Source of the DNA: Citrifermentans bemidjiense Bem
GTDB taxonomy: Bacteria > Desulfobacterota > Desulfuromonadia > Geobacterales > Geobacteraceae
Assembly: GCF_000020725.1 (NCBI RefSeq)
Contig: NC_011146.1
Span: 3,099,501 to 3,163,500 of the forward strand
Reading direction: 5' to 3'
DNA: 64,000 nt
Made by a program: the position numbers and the translations under genes. Position 1 is the first letter of the stretch. Each line of letters opens with the position of its first letter. Below are positions 24,041-32,702 of this stretch, piece by piece. Below the pieces are notes generated by a model. That model was not told where the DNA came from and made no database searches. It saw nothing but the letters and a program-made list of their open reading frames with translations.

Positions 24041-24418
24041 ATGAACATGTTCACCGCGATGATGGCTACCGTCACCTTGACCATGACTGCTGTTATGGCG
24101 CCAAGGATTTACCTGTCATGGCTCATGGCTGAGGAGCGCTGCCTTGAGGGAGAGATCGAGGAACTGCATGCGTTGCTGGCCGAGCAAAACGATTGGGTCA
24201 AGCGTCACTTCGGTTGCGGCGCAGCCGCTGTGGCCATGATCTGGATGGTGAAGACGTCCCAGCACGACCTGGAGGTCCCCGCCTCGATGGCAGTCGCGCT
24301 GGGGGCGTATGCGGTCATCTCGATGACGTTCGCCGTTTTGGAATCGCTGGTGGCCCAAAAGATAGCGACCTTCCTGCAGACGGTACCGATCCGGGTAGAG
24401 GTACGCGAAGAGAACTAG
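24041..24418 (+). CDS. small membrane protein (125 aa)
   Basis: Not recognised. Starts at ATG 24041, with CAGGGGG before it. A first hydrophobic segment (residues 3-28) is followed by an acidic helix (EERCLEGEIEELHALLAEQ), then two further membrane segments (about 58-72 and 82-105), ending in a charged tail. The polar helix between membrane segments suggests dimerisation. Its only co-directional neighbours are distant. Confidence 0.6.
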   Translation: MNMFTAMMATVTLTMTAVMAPRIYLSWLMAEERCLEGEIEELHALLAEQNDWVKRHFGCGAAAVAMIWMVKTSQHDLEVPASMAVALGAYAVISMTFAVLESLVAQKIATFLQTVPIRVEVREEN

Positions 24419-24433
24419 TGGTAGCACTTAGGC

Positions 24434-24664
24434 CTAGCGCCGCCTGAGGAAGAGCTCCACCGCAACCCTCAACAGGTTCGCCAGGTAGATGCAAAGGAAC
24501 ATGATGACGGCGAGATTGACGAAACGGGTCCAGATGGGATCGGGAACCGTCGTCACCCTGCCGAAGTTGTTGAAGAGGTACCATCCGCAGAGGATGACGC
24601 CTATGGCCGCGCCCCCGATGACGAAGGGGCGCCTGAGTTTGGAAACCGTCTTTTCCTGCTGCAA
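24434..24664 (-). CDS. small two-helix membrane protein (76 aa)
   Basis: Not recognised. The start is probably the TTG at 24664, 7 bases after AAAGGAGG; the frame runs further without a site. Two membrane segments (VIGGAAIGVILCGWYLFNN and NLAVIMFLCIYLANLLRVAV) leave short basic ends. Convergent with the preceding membrane protein gene. Confidence 0.5.
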   Translation of the reverse strand: MQQEKTVSKLRRPFVIGGAAIGVILCGWYLFNNFGRVTTVPDPIWTRFVNLAVIMFLCIYLANLLRVAVELFLRRR

Positions 24665-24704
24665 AACAGAACCTCCTTTTTTGGGCAGAGGGGCAAGGGG
24701 GACA

Positions 24705-24765
24705 GGCACCTGGCGGAGCCAGTCCCCTGTGGGCAGGGGGAGGGCACCTGGCGGAGCCAGTCCCC
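24705..24765. repeat. direct repeat of 23 bases
   Basis: GGCACCTGGCGGAGCCAGTC plus CCC occurs at 24705-24727 and again at 24743-24765, separated by a G-rich spacer. Each unit contains the small palindrome TGGCGGAGCCA. The second copy ends on the stop codon of the YggS gene. Confidence 0.6.
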
Positions 24766-25457
24766 TAGCGGTATTCCCTCTCCCCGAACAGCGCCGAGCC
24801 TACGCGCACCAGAGTCGCCCCCTCTTCTATGGCGGCCTCGAAATCGCCCGACATTCCCATCGACAGTTCAAGCATCGAGACGCCAGGTATGGCGGCAGCC
24901 TCCAGCTTCCGGGCCAGCTCTCTTAGTTCCCGGAAATAGGGGCGCGCCCCCTCGGGGTCGTCGAAGAAGGGGGGCATGGTCATGAGCCCCACGACGCGCA
25001 GGTTGGAGAGCTTGGCCACGTCGCGCACCAGTTGGAACAGCTCATCGCTGCTGGTCCCCCCCTTGGTCTCCTCTTGGGAGATGTTGACCTGGATCAGCAC
25101 CTCGCAGACCTTTCCCAAGGCCCCCCACTGGCGGTCGATTTCGGCGGCGAGCGACAGGCGGTCCACCGAGTGGATCAGGTCGACCATCCCCGCTATCTGG
25201 CGCACCTTGTTGCTCTGCAGGTTGCCGATGAAGTGCCAGGAAATCTCCGGCGGCAGCTCGCCCTTTTTCCCCACCAGCTCCTGCACGTAGTTCTCGCCGA
25301 AGATCTGCTGCCCGCAGGCGAAAGCTTCCTCGATCGCCGCGGCAGGCTTGGTCTTGGAGACCGCGACCAGCCGGACCGCATCCGGTTCCCTCCCGGCCCT
25401 GAGCGCCGCCTGCCTGATTCGCTCCCTGATTTTCCCCAGGTTCTCAGCTACCGACAT
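24765..25457 (-). CDS. YggS family pyridoxal phosphate homeostasis protein
   Basis: A 230-residue PLP-binding TIM-barrel protein. The cofactor Lys lies in VAVSKTKPAAAIEEA and is followed by FGENYVQEL and WHFIGNLQSNKVR, the family's fixed sequence landmarks. The phosphate-binding SMGMSGDFEAAI is near the end. It buffers free PLP and affects amino acid balance; no enzymatic reaction is known. It follows the Maf gene by 9 bases. Confidence 0.93.
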   Translation of the reverse strand: MSVAENLGKIRERIRQAALRAGREPDAVRLVAVSKTKPAAAIEEAFACGQQIFGENYVQELVGKKGELPPEISWHFIGNLQSNKVRQIAGMVDLIHSVDRLSLAAEIDRQWGALGKVCEVLIQVNISQEETKGGTSSDELFQLVRDVAKLSNLRVVGLMTMPPFFDDPEGARPYFRELRELARKLEAAAIPGVSMLELSMGMSGDFEAAIEEGATLVRVGSALFGEREYR

Positions 25458-25466
25458 GCACCCTCC

Positions 25467-26048
25467 CTAGTTCCCCAGGGCCCCTATCACCCTCAGCGCG
25501 TCCACCACCTCGCAAAGCGGCAGGCCGACCACGTTGGTGTAAGAGCCCTCTATCTTCTGCACCATGTGCGCAGCACCCCCCTGGATGGCGTAGGCGCCGG
25601 CCTTGTCGAAGGGGCAGCCGGTGGCAATGTAGTCCAGGATCTCCTCGTCGCGCAGCTTTTTGAAAAACACCTTGGTCCTGATGGCCTCGACCACAGCCCC
25701 CTTGCGCTCCCGGTCGTAGATGGCGAAACCGGTGACCACCTCGTGCGGCACGCCGGAGAGCTTGTTCAGCATGCGCTTAGCATCGGCGGCGTCCTTGGGT
25801 TTCCCCATGATCTCGCCGTCGCAAAGAACGATGGTGTCGGCGCCGAGGAAGAACCTCCCTTCGGCAAGTTCCGCCGCGGCGCGGGCCTTTCCTTCAGCGA
25901 GCCTTTGCACGTGATCGACCGGTTCCTCCCCGGGGAAGGGCTCTTCGTTTATGTCCGCCGGGACCACCCGGAACTGGATCCCCGCCGACTCCAAAAGCTC
26001 GCTCCGCCTGGGCGACGCCGAGGCGAGTACGATGCTGCTGTTTTTCAT
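25467..26048 (-). CDS. maf: Maf/YhdE-type nucleoside triphosphate pyrophosphatase
   Basis: A 193-residue enzyme that hydrolyses non-canonical or m-modified NTPs to monophosphates, protecting nucleic acids. LASASPRRSELLESAG is the N-terminal substrate loop; GADTIVLCDGEIMGKP and AGAYAIQGGAAHMV are the other signature segments. Length is normal. It is part of the minus-strand run leading into yggS. Confidence 0.92.
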   Translation of the reverse strand: MKNSSIVLASASPRRSELLESAGIQFRVVPADINEEPFPGEEPVDHVQRLAEGKARAAAELAEGRFFLGADTIVLCDGEIMGKPKDAADAKRMLNKLSGVPHEVVTGFAIYDRERKGAVVEAIRTKVFFKKLRDEEILDYIATGCPFDKAGAYAIQGGAAHMVQKIEGSYTNVVGLPLCEVVDALRVIGALGN

Positions 26049-26058
26049 TCTTTTCTCC

Positions 26059-26277
26059 TTATTTCGCCTTGTCCCTGCCGCGGCATTTGCGGCACATCAG
26101 GACGAAGAGCGAGGTGGCCACCAGGATGACCATCCCCAAGGCGATATTCCAGTAGCTATCCTCCCACGCCCCGTAAACGAGGGAGGCTAGGGCCATGACA
26201 AAGGCGAACGCCTCAAGTGAGATAAGGCGCCCGATGACGCTGATCTCCTGCTGTGTCTTCTCCTTGTCTCCTTGCAT
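26059..26277 (-). CDS. small membrane protein (72 aa)
   Basis: Not recognised. GGGAGGT precedes the ATG. After a charged N terminus (MQGDKEKTQQEISV) come two membrane segments (about 22-38 and 44-62) and a basic tail with CRKCRGRDKAK. It lies 10 bases before the Maf gene and 39 after trmFO, so it probably shares their transcript. Confidence 0.6.
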   Translation of the reverse strand: MQGDKEKTQQEISVIGRLISLEAFAFVMALASLVYGAWEDSYWNIALGMVILVATSLFVLMCRKCRGRDKAK

Positions 26278-26316
26278 GCCTACCTCCCGCCCGAAAGGGC
26301 TTGCCGAGGTGAACGA

Positions 26317-27624
26317 TCAGGACAACTCCGGGAGCCACTTCTCCAACGTTTCCAGGCCCCGCTGCGCCAAAAGCCCGCGTTTTTCTTTCTTCTTGACCCG
26401 CCCGGGAAGGGAGGGGAAAAGGCCGTAGTTGACGTTCATGGGCTGGAAGTGCCCGGCCTCGGTGTTGGTGATGTGCCGCGCCAGCGCGCCGATGGCGGTT
26501 TCCGCCGGGGGGACTACCAGCCCCTCCCCCTGGGCGAGCCTCGCCGCGTTGACGCCGGCCACGAAGCCGCTGGAGGCGGACTCCACGTACCCCTCTACTC
26601 CGGTGATCTGGCCGGCGAAGAAGATCCTTTGGTCGCTCTTCAGCTGGCAAGTCGCCATAAGCAGTTCCGGCGCGTTGATGAAGGTATTCCTGTGCATGGA
26701 GCCGAGCCTCAAGAACTGGGCGTTCTCTAGCCCCGGGATCATCCGGAAGATCCGCTTTTGCTCGGGCCAGGTGAGCTTCGTCTGGAAGCCGACCAGGTTG
26801 TACATGGTCGCCTCGCGGTTTTCCTGGCGCAGCTGGATCACCGCGTGCGGCTCCACCCCCACCCTGGGATCGACGAGCCCCACCGGCTTCATCGGACCGA
26901 AGCGGAGCGTCTCCGGCCCACGGCTCGCCATCTCCTCGATAGGCATGCACCCCTCGAAATGGACCACCTTCTCGAAGCTCTTCGGCTCCACCTTCTCGGC
27001 AGCGACGATCTCGCGCACGAAGGCCTGGTACTGCTCCTCGTCCATGGGGCAGTTGAGATAGTCGTCGCCGTCCCCTTTGCCGTAGCGCGAGGCGCGGAAG
27101 GCCTTGTCGTAGTCGATGGAATCGGCCGCGACGATGGGGGCGATGGCATCGTAAAAATAAAGGTAGCTACCCGCGAGGCGCCCAATCTCTTCGGCCAGGA
27201 GGCCGGAGGTCAAGGGGCCGGAGGCGAGCACCACGATCCCCTCTTCCGGGATGCGCGTCACCTCTTCCCGGACCACCTCGATGAGCGGGTGACTCTCGAT
27301 GCGGGAGGTGATGTACTGCGAGAAGAGGTCGCGGTCGACGGCGAGCGCCCCCCCTGCGGGGACCTTGGTCGCCTCGGCCCCCTCCATGAAGAGCGACTGC
27401 AAGCGGCGCAGCTCTTCCTTCAGAAGACCTACCGCGTTCTCCAGGGAGTCCCCGCGCAGCGAGTTGGAGCAGACCAGCTCGCTCAGCCCTGGAAGGTGGT
27501 GCGCCTCGCTGTAGCAGTTTGGCTTCATCTCGAAAAGGCGCACCTTCACGCCGCGCTTGGCCGCCTGCCAGGCGGCCTCGCAACCGGCGAGACCTCCGCC
27601 TATTACCGTTATTTCCTGCGTCAT
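26317..27624 (-). CDS. trmFO: FADH2-oxidising folate-dependent tRNA (m5U54) methyltransferase TrmFO
   Basis: A 435-residue flavoprotein that makes 5-methyluridine at position 54 of tRNA using methylene-tetrahydrofolate. The FAD-binding [19 protein letters not shown] starts at residue 6, followed by [18 protein letters not shown] and YFDAIAPIV-like segments (here [14 protein letters not shown]), and [13 protein letters not shown] near the end. All expected landmarks are intact and length is normal. Downstream of topA and separated from it by a terminator. Confidence 0.96.
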   Translation of the reverse strand: MTQEITVIGGGLAGCEAAWQAAKRGVKVRLFEMKPNCYSEAHHLPGLSELVCSNSLRGDSLENAVGLLKEELRRLQSLFMEGAEATKVPAGGALAVDRDLFSQYITSRIESHPLIEVVREEVTRIPEEGIVVLASGPLTSGLLAEEIGRLAGSYLYFYDAIAPIVAADSIDYDKAFRASRYGKGDGDDYLNCPMDEEQYQAFVREIVAAEKVEPKSFEKVVHFEGCMPIEEMASRGPETLRFGPMKPVGLVDPRVGVEPHAVIQLRQENREATMYNLVGFQTKLTWPEQKRIFRMIPGLENAQFLRLGSMHRNTFINAPELLMATCQLKSDQRIFFAGQITGVEGYVESASSGFVAGVNAARLAQGEGLVVPPAETAIGALARHITNTEAGHFQPMNVNYGLFPSLPGRVKKKEKRGLLAQRGLETLEKWLPELS

Positions 27625-27649
27625 CGTTTCTCCTGAAAAAACTGCTTAG

Positions 27650-27745
27650 GCAAAGCCCCCTTCCCCCTTTTCTTGGGAGAGGGTGTGTCGTCTGGGGCAA
27701 ATCCCCCCTGTCCCCCCTTCGCAAAGGGGGGGACGCGGTAGCCTT
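27650..27745. repeat. C/G-rich intergenic palindrome
   Basis: A run of AAATCCCCCCTGTCCCCCC faces CGCAAAGGGGGGGAC, a short hairpin with an imperfect second set of arms. It is non-coding, between trmFO and topA. Confidence 0.4.
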
Positions 27746-27791
27746 GCCTAGTACTTCGAGGGACACGTCTCTGGCTCCCCGGAATATCCCT

Positions 27792-27822
27792 TAAAAACCA
27801 AAGCGGGGTCCTAAGACCCCGC
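27792..27822 (-). terminator. rho-independent terminator of topA
   Basis: On the minus strand the perfect stem GCGGGGTC / GACCCCGC around TTAG is followed by TTTGGTTTTT. It begins 36 bases after the topA stop. Confidence 0.85.
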
Positions 27823-27857
27823 ATCATGGTAGCACCTATAAACCTGCCCAGCCCGCT

Positions 27858-30197
27858 CTAGGACTGGTTGCTCTTGTAGTCGCACCCTTCTTTCGGGCAC
27901 TTGAGGAACTCGCCTTCGCGCTTGTAGACCTTCTTGATCAAAAGCGGGAAGCCGCACTTGGGGCAGGGCTGCTGCACCGGGAGATCCCACAGGGCGAACT
28001 TGCACTCGGGATAGCGGTTGCAGGAGTAGAAGAGCTTGCCGAAACGGGACTTCTTCTCGATCAGCTCACCCTTGCCGCATTCGGCGCAGGTGATCCCGGT
28101 CCCCTTGGGCTTCACCAAGGGCTGGATGTTCTTGCAGTTGGGGTAGGCGGAGCAGGCCAAGTACTTGCCGAAACGCCCGTCTTTGATCAGCATGTGGCTA
28201 CCGCACTTGTCGCAGATTTCCTCGGAAACCACCGGTTCGACCACCTCGCCCGTCTCCTTGTCCAAGGGACGGATGTAACGGCATTCGGGATAGCCGGTGC
28301 AGGCGTAGAACTTGCCGAACTTGCCGAGCTTCACCACCAGGGGCTTGCCGCACTCGGGGCAGACCTCGTTGGTCGCCTCGGTGGTGAGGTCGGACTTGTT
28401 CACCTCACCTTCCTTCAACTTCAGAAGGTTGATGAAGGGACCCCAGAACTCGTGCAGGAGCGGGCGCCACTGCTTCTCGCCGCGCGAGACCATGTCGAGT
28501 TCTTCTTCCAGGTTCGCGGTGAAGTTGTAGTCGACGTACTGGGTGAAGTGGTTGGTCAAAAGGTCGGAGACCACCATCCCCACGTCCTCGGGGAAGAAGC
28601 GCTTCTTGTCGAGACGCGCGTACTTCCTCTCGGTAAGGGTGTTCATGATGGAGGCGTAGGTGGACGGGCGCCCGATGCCGTACTCCTCCAGGGTCTTCAC
28701 CAGGCTCGCCTCGGTGTAGCGCGGCGGGGGCTGGGTGAAGTGCCGCTCGGGGAGGAGCTGCTGCAGCTTGAGGATGTCCCCCTCGGCCAGCGGCGGAAGC
28801 AGGCCTTCCTTCTCCTTGTCCTCCGTCTCGTCGTCGACCCCCTCGATGTAGAGCTTCATGAAGCCGGCGAAGCGGATCACGGTGCCGGCGACCCGGAAGC
28901 GGAAACCCTCTCCCGCGCCGATGTCGACCGAGGTCTGGTCCAGGAGCGCCTCGGCCATCTGGCAGGCGACGGTCCTCTTCCAGATCAGGTCGTAGAGCTT
29001 GAACTGGTCGGAGCTTAAGAACTTCTTCAGCTCGATCGGGGTCTTGGCGATGTAGGTCGGGCGGACCGCCTCGTGCGCTTCCTGGGCGTTTTTGGACTTG
29101 TTCTTGAAGAAGCGCGGCTTCTCCAGCGCGTATTCCTTGCCGTAGAGCGAGGTAATCACCGACTTGGCCTCTTCCAGCGCCACGTTGGAAAGGGCGACGG
29201 AGTCGGTACGCATGTAGGTGATGAGACCGACGGCCCCTTCGCCGACGTCGATACCCTCATAGAGTTTTTGCGCCGTGGACATGGTCTTCTTGGCGGAGAA
29301 GCCCAATTTGCGCGCCGCCTCCTGCTGCAAGGTGGAGGTGGTGAAAGGTGGAGAAGGCTGGCGCTTTCTCTCGCTCTTGGTGACCTTGTCGACCCGGTAC
29401 TCCGGGTGCGCGGGTTTATCGACCACCAGCGGCGTTCCCTTCTCGTCCCCTTCCTGCGTCGGGAATTCCTTTCCCCCGAGCTTGGCGAAGTGCCGGAAGG
29501 CGGTTTCCTGGTCCGGGATGTCGAACTTGCCGAGCTTCTTCCCCTCGGCCTCCACCAGCGTCGCCGTGAGCCCCTGCTTCTTGGCGGTCTCAAGCTTCGC
29601 GGCGATGGTCCAGTATTCCTGCTCCTTGAAGGCCTGGATCTCCTTCTCGCGCTCGCAGATGAGCCTCAGGGCGACGGACTGCACGCGCCCCGCGGAAAGG
29701 CCGTAGCGGATCTTCTTCCAAAGAAACGGGGAGAGGGTGAAGCCGACCAGGTAATCGAGGATGGAGCGGGCCTGCTGGGCGTCGACCAAGTCAAGGGCGA
29801 TGTCGCGGGGATTCTCCACCGCATGCACGATGGCGTCCTTGGTGATCTCGTGGAAGACCACCCGCTTGATCTCGAACGGGAGCTTCTTCTTCCCGTCCAG
29901 GCCGAGCGCGGCCAAAAGGTGCCAGGAGATCGCCTCCCCTTCGCGGTCGGGGTCTGTCGCCAGGAGGAGCGAGGAGATCCCCTTCATCTCCTTCTTGATG
30001 GCGTCGATGTGCTTTTTGCTCTCGGGGAGGACGGCGTACTTCGGCTCGAAGTCGTGCTCCGTGTCCACCGACCCCTGCTTGCTGGGGAGGGCGCGCACGT
30101 GACCGAACGAGGCCAGGACCTTGTAGTCGTGGCCGAGGAATTTTTCAATGGTCTTCGCCTTGGCGGGAGACTCAACGATGACGAGATTCTGAGACAT
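27858..30197 (-). CDS. topA: DNA topoisomerase I
   Basis: A 779-residue type IA topoisomerase that relaxes negative supercoils. The TOPRIM domain opens with LVIVESPAKAKTIEKFLG and has the DPDREGEAI acidic motif; the catalytic Tyr lies in VGLITYMRTDS (about residue 321). The C terminus carries four zinc ribbons, starting at CPECGKP, CDKCGSH, CAECGKG and CPKCGFP, which bind single-stranded DNA. Length is normal for the family. It lies just after dprA, the common pairing in many bacteria. Confidence 0.97.
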   Translation of the reverse strand: MSQNLVIVESPAKAKTIEKFLGHDYKVLASFGHVRALPSKQGSVDTEHDFEPKYAVLPESKKHIDAIKKEMKGISSLLLATDPDREGEAISWHLLAALGLDGKKKLPFEIKRVVFHEITKDAIVHAVENPRDIALDLVDAQQARSILDYLVGFTLSPFLWKKIRYGLSAGRVQSVALRLICEREKEIQAFKEQEYWTIAAKLETAKKQGLTATLVEAEGKKLGKFDIPDQETAFRHFAKLGGKEFPTQEGDEKGTPLVVDKPAHPEYRVDKVTKSERKRQPSPPFTTSTLQQEAARKLGFSAKKTMSTAQKLYEGIDVGEGAVGLITYMRTDSVALSNVALEEAKSVITSLYGKEYALEKPRFFKNKSKNAQEAHEAVRPTYIAKTPIELKKFLSSDQFKLYDLIWKRTVACQMAEALLDQTSVDIGAGEGFRFRVAGTVIRFAGFMKLYIEGVDDETEDKEKEGLLPPLAEGDILKLQQLLPERHFTQPPPRYTEASLVKTLEEYGIGRPSTYASIMNTLTERKYARLDKKRFFPEDVGMVVSDLLTNHFTQYVDYNFTANLEEELDMVSRGEKQWRPLLHEFWGPFINLLKLKEGEVNKSDLTTEATNEVCPECGKPLVVKLGKFGKFYACTGYPECRYIRPLDKETGEVVEPVVSEEICDKCGSHMLIKDGRFGKYLACSAYPNCKNIQPLVKPKGTGITCAECGKGELIEKKSRFGKLFYSCNRYPECKFALWDLPVQQPCPKCGFPLLIKKVYKREGEFLKCPKEGCDYKSNQS

Positions 30198-30239
30198 GTG
30201 TCCACCTAGTATGGATTTTACGCCTTTGGGGGCAACGCC

Positions 30240-31319
30240 TCACGCAACTGCGAAGCGCTTGCCCGGGAGTTGGACTATGGCTCCCTTCATTTCCAAGCGA
30301 AGTAAAGTAGCGGAAACCTCGCTTGCTGTCAACGCGCTCTGCACGATGATGTCGTCGATCTGCAGCGCCCCCTGGCAAATGAGGGCGTAAAGCTCCGCCT
30401 CCTGCGGGTTGAGCTCGAAGCTCGAGGGCTTCGGGAGGGGAAGGTTGGCCTGCGGCTCCAGGCCGAGCTCCTCCAGGATATCCTCCACCCGCTCCACGAG
30501 CTTGGCCCCTTCCTTGATCAGGCCGTTAACGCCCCTGCTGCCGCTCACCGAGACGTTGCCGGGAACGGCGAAGACCTCGCGCCCCTGCTCCAGCGCGTAA
30601 TGCGCCGTGATCAGCGAACCGCTCGCCTCCCCCGCCTCCACTACCAGCACGCCGCGCGACAGCGCGCTGATGATCCTGTTGCGGCGGGGGAAGTTCTCAG
30701 CCTGGGGCGGGGTCCCCATGGGGAATTCGCTGATGAGCGCCCCGCTCTCGGCAAGAGCCTGGTAGAGCGCCCCGTTCTCCGGCGGGTAGACCAGGTCGAT
30801 GCCGCAACCAAGTACGGCGACGCTGCGGCCGCCTGCCTTGAGCGCTCCCCAGTGCGCCGCCGTGTCTATGCCGCGCGCCATCCCTGAGACGACGGTGACT
30901 CCCTGCAGCGCCAGGTCGCGCGCAAGTCTCGTCGCGGTGCAGAGGCCGTACTGCGAAGCCCGCCTGGAACCGACCATGGCGACTGCGGTTTCGCTGCCGG
31001 AAAGCGCCCCTTTGAGATAAAAATACGGGGGCGGGTCCGGGATCTCCATCAAAAGGCGAGGGTAGCGATCGGACAGGATGTCGATGACGTCGACGCCCAA
31101 GGCCCGCACCTTCTCGCATTCGCTAGACGCCTGGTGAGCGTAGTCGTGTCCGGCGATGGAGGTCGCGGCCTGCGGGCTCACTCCCCTGACCTCCGAGAGC
31201 TCCTGCGGGGAAGCCTCGAGCACGCGCTCCGGCGTCCCGAAGCGGGACAAAAGCCGCAGGAAGGTGACGTTTCCCACTAGCGGCGCCGACTTGAGCGCGA
31301 ACCAGTAGTAGTGATCCAT
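30240..31319 (-). CDS. dprA: DNA-processing protein DprA
   Basis: A 359-residue protein that loads RecA on incoming single-stranded DNA during transformation. An N-terminal helix-hairpin region (SRFGTPERVLEASPQELSEV) precedes the Rossmann-like core with MVGSRRASQYGL, SGMARGIDTAAHWGAL and FPMGTPPQAENFPRRNRII, and a C-terminal winged helix (IIVQSALTASEVSATLLRL) is present. All the parts expected of a full-length DprA are there. Immediately upstream of topA. Confidence 0.95.
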   Translation of the reverse strand: MDHYYWFALKSAPLVGNVTFLRLLSRFGTPERVLEASPQELSEVRGVSPQAATSIAGHDYAHQASSECEKVRALGVDVIDILSDRYPRLLMEIPDPPPYFYLKGALSGSETAVAMVGSRRASQYGLCTATRLARDLALQGVTVVSGMARGIDTAAHWGALKAGGRSVAVLGCGIDLVYPPENGALYQALAESGALISEFPMGTPPQAENFPRRNRIISALSRGVLVVEAGEASGSLITAHYALEQGREVFAVPGNVSVSGSRGVNGLIKEGAKLVERVEDILEELGLEPQANLPLPKPSSFELNPQEAELYALICQGALQIDDIIVQSALTASEVSATLLRLEMKGAIVQLPGKRFAVA

Positions 31320-31340
31320 GGGGTTACCCCCTTTGGCCAG

Positions 31341-32348
31341 CTACCTGTTTTTTCGCATCTCCACCCTGTCGCCACGGTACACGGTGTCGACGCTCTTGAC
31401 GATGACGGCTGTGGAACTGTTGAGACCGGTGGAGACCACTACCAGGGCGCCGACCACCTCGACCGGGAGCTTTTCGATGCGGGTGTTGGCGTAACGCTGG
31501 TCCGGCGTGACGTCGCGCACGATGTAGAACATGTTGCCGGGTTGAGCGCCCTGTGCCTTCCCGAGGTCCAGGAAGACCACGTCGTTCACCGCTATGGCAG
31601 TGTTCCCGGTCTGGGTCTGGACGATGTAGCCGACAAGGTCGCGGTCCGAGGACTTAAGCGGCACCGTCACCTTCCGGTCACGGTAAGGAAGCAGGAAGGA
31701 ACCGGCGCTTATCTCCTGGTAAGACTTGGTGATGATCGCCTTGGAAGCCTTTTCCTCCACCTCGGAGAGTTGCAGCTCGCCAAGCGGCATGACCTGCTGC
31801 CCGAGGATGACGTTGGTGAGAGGATGGCTTACCGCCCCTATTTTCTTGAAGATCGAGTAGCGGTCGCCGGCGCTGGCGCCTTGGTCGAGGCCGAGGTCGG
31901 TGTAGACGATGTCGTCGGTTCCCGCCATCTCCCGGTTCTGATGCAGCGAGATGATCAACCCCGCCGGGTTTGCCCCATTCTCCAGCAGGAACCCTTCGCT
32001 CCCCGTGGTATTGAAGACCGCTGCCTGCGGGGCCTCTTCGCGCGCCGCCTCAGCCGCGGGCGCCTGCTTCGAGGCGGACGCACCCGGCGCCGGTTCGATC
32101 TCGATCCGGTCGCTGTAGATGCGCAGCCGCTGCCCGGGATAGATGAAATGGGGGTTGCCGATGGCCTGATTGTTGGCCCAGAGGTTGGGCCAATAGTAGG
32201 GGTCTTTCAGGAAGCGCTGCGAGAGTCCCCAGAGGGTGTCCCCGGGAACGATGGTGTAAATGGTGGGTTGTTCCTGTTCCGCTGCCGCAAGCTGCGCGGT
32301 GCCGGCCAGGCACAGAAAGAGCAGTGCCAGAGAGAAGATTCTTTTCAT
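31341..32348 (-). CDS. LysM domain protein, secreted
   Basis: A 335-residue exported protein. The signal peptide MKRIFSLALLFLCLAGTAQL runs to AAA. A LysM domain at about residues 27-75 (YTIVPGDTLWGLSQRFL, YPGQRLRIY) anchors it to peptidoglycan. The rest (about 110-335) is beta-rich, with repeated short segments such as IITKSYQEISAGSFLLPYR and GYIVQTQTGNTAIAVNDVV, of unknown function. Start at ATG 32348, with AAGGAG before it. Position upstream of dprA-topA is typical for Geobacter, but no shared task is evident. Confidence 0.88.
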   Translation of the reverse strand: MKRIFSLALLFLCLAGTAQLAAAEQEQPTIYTIVPGDTLWGLSQRFLKDPYYWPNLWANNQAIGNPHFIYPGQRLRIYSDRIEIEPAPGASASKQAPAAEAAREEAPQAAVFNTTGSEGFLLENGANPAGLIISLHQNREMAGTDDIVYTDLGLDQGASAGDRYSIFKKIGAVSHPLTNVILGQQVMPLGELQLSEVEEKASKAIITKSYQEISAGSFLLPYRDRKVTVPLKSSDRDLVGYIVQTQTGNTAIAVNDVVFLDLGKAQGAQPGNMFYIVRDVTPDQRYANTRIEKLPVEVVGALVVVSTGLNSSTAVIVKSVDTVYRGDRVEMRKNR

Positions 32349-32702
32349 ACGCTCCTTAAGGGGTCCCGTAGGGCCGCCCTCCTCCGAAGTACAAAGCTTC
32401 ATGGCTACCAGTTACAACTGCGGAAATACCGTTCATTAGTTTTTTGAGCCTCCCATGAGGAAAAACCGGAAGGGGGCGGCTCGCGAAACCGCATGCAGCG
32501 GGGGCTCACAGATTAGAACCATAGGCTACTTCATCTTAATGCCCCAAAAAAATTTAACATAATTAAAGCCTTTTGCCCATCAATGTCAAGGGGAAAGCGC
32601 CTATTCGGGGGTTCATTATCGGTCCGGTATGTGCTACGGTGTGCCGTTGCCGCGGGGCGGCGAAACCGGCGCCACACGAGCGCAGGAGCAAAGGAGCTGA
32701 GC
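32349..32702. other. divergent intergenic region
   Basis: About 350 bases between divergent genes. An AT-rich core near 32535-32575 (AAAAAAATTTAACATAATTA) is the likely promoter area. The segment 32620-32690 is GC-rich with short inverted pairs, part of the leader of the U32 gene. The frame of that gene continues upstream to 32583 but lacks a start signal there. Confidence 0.4.
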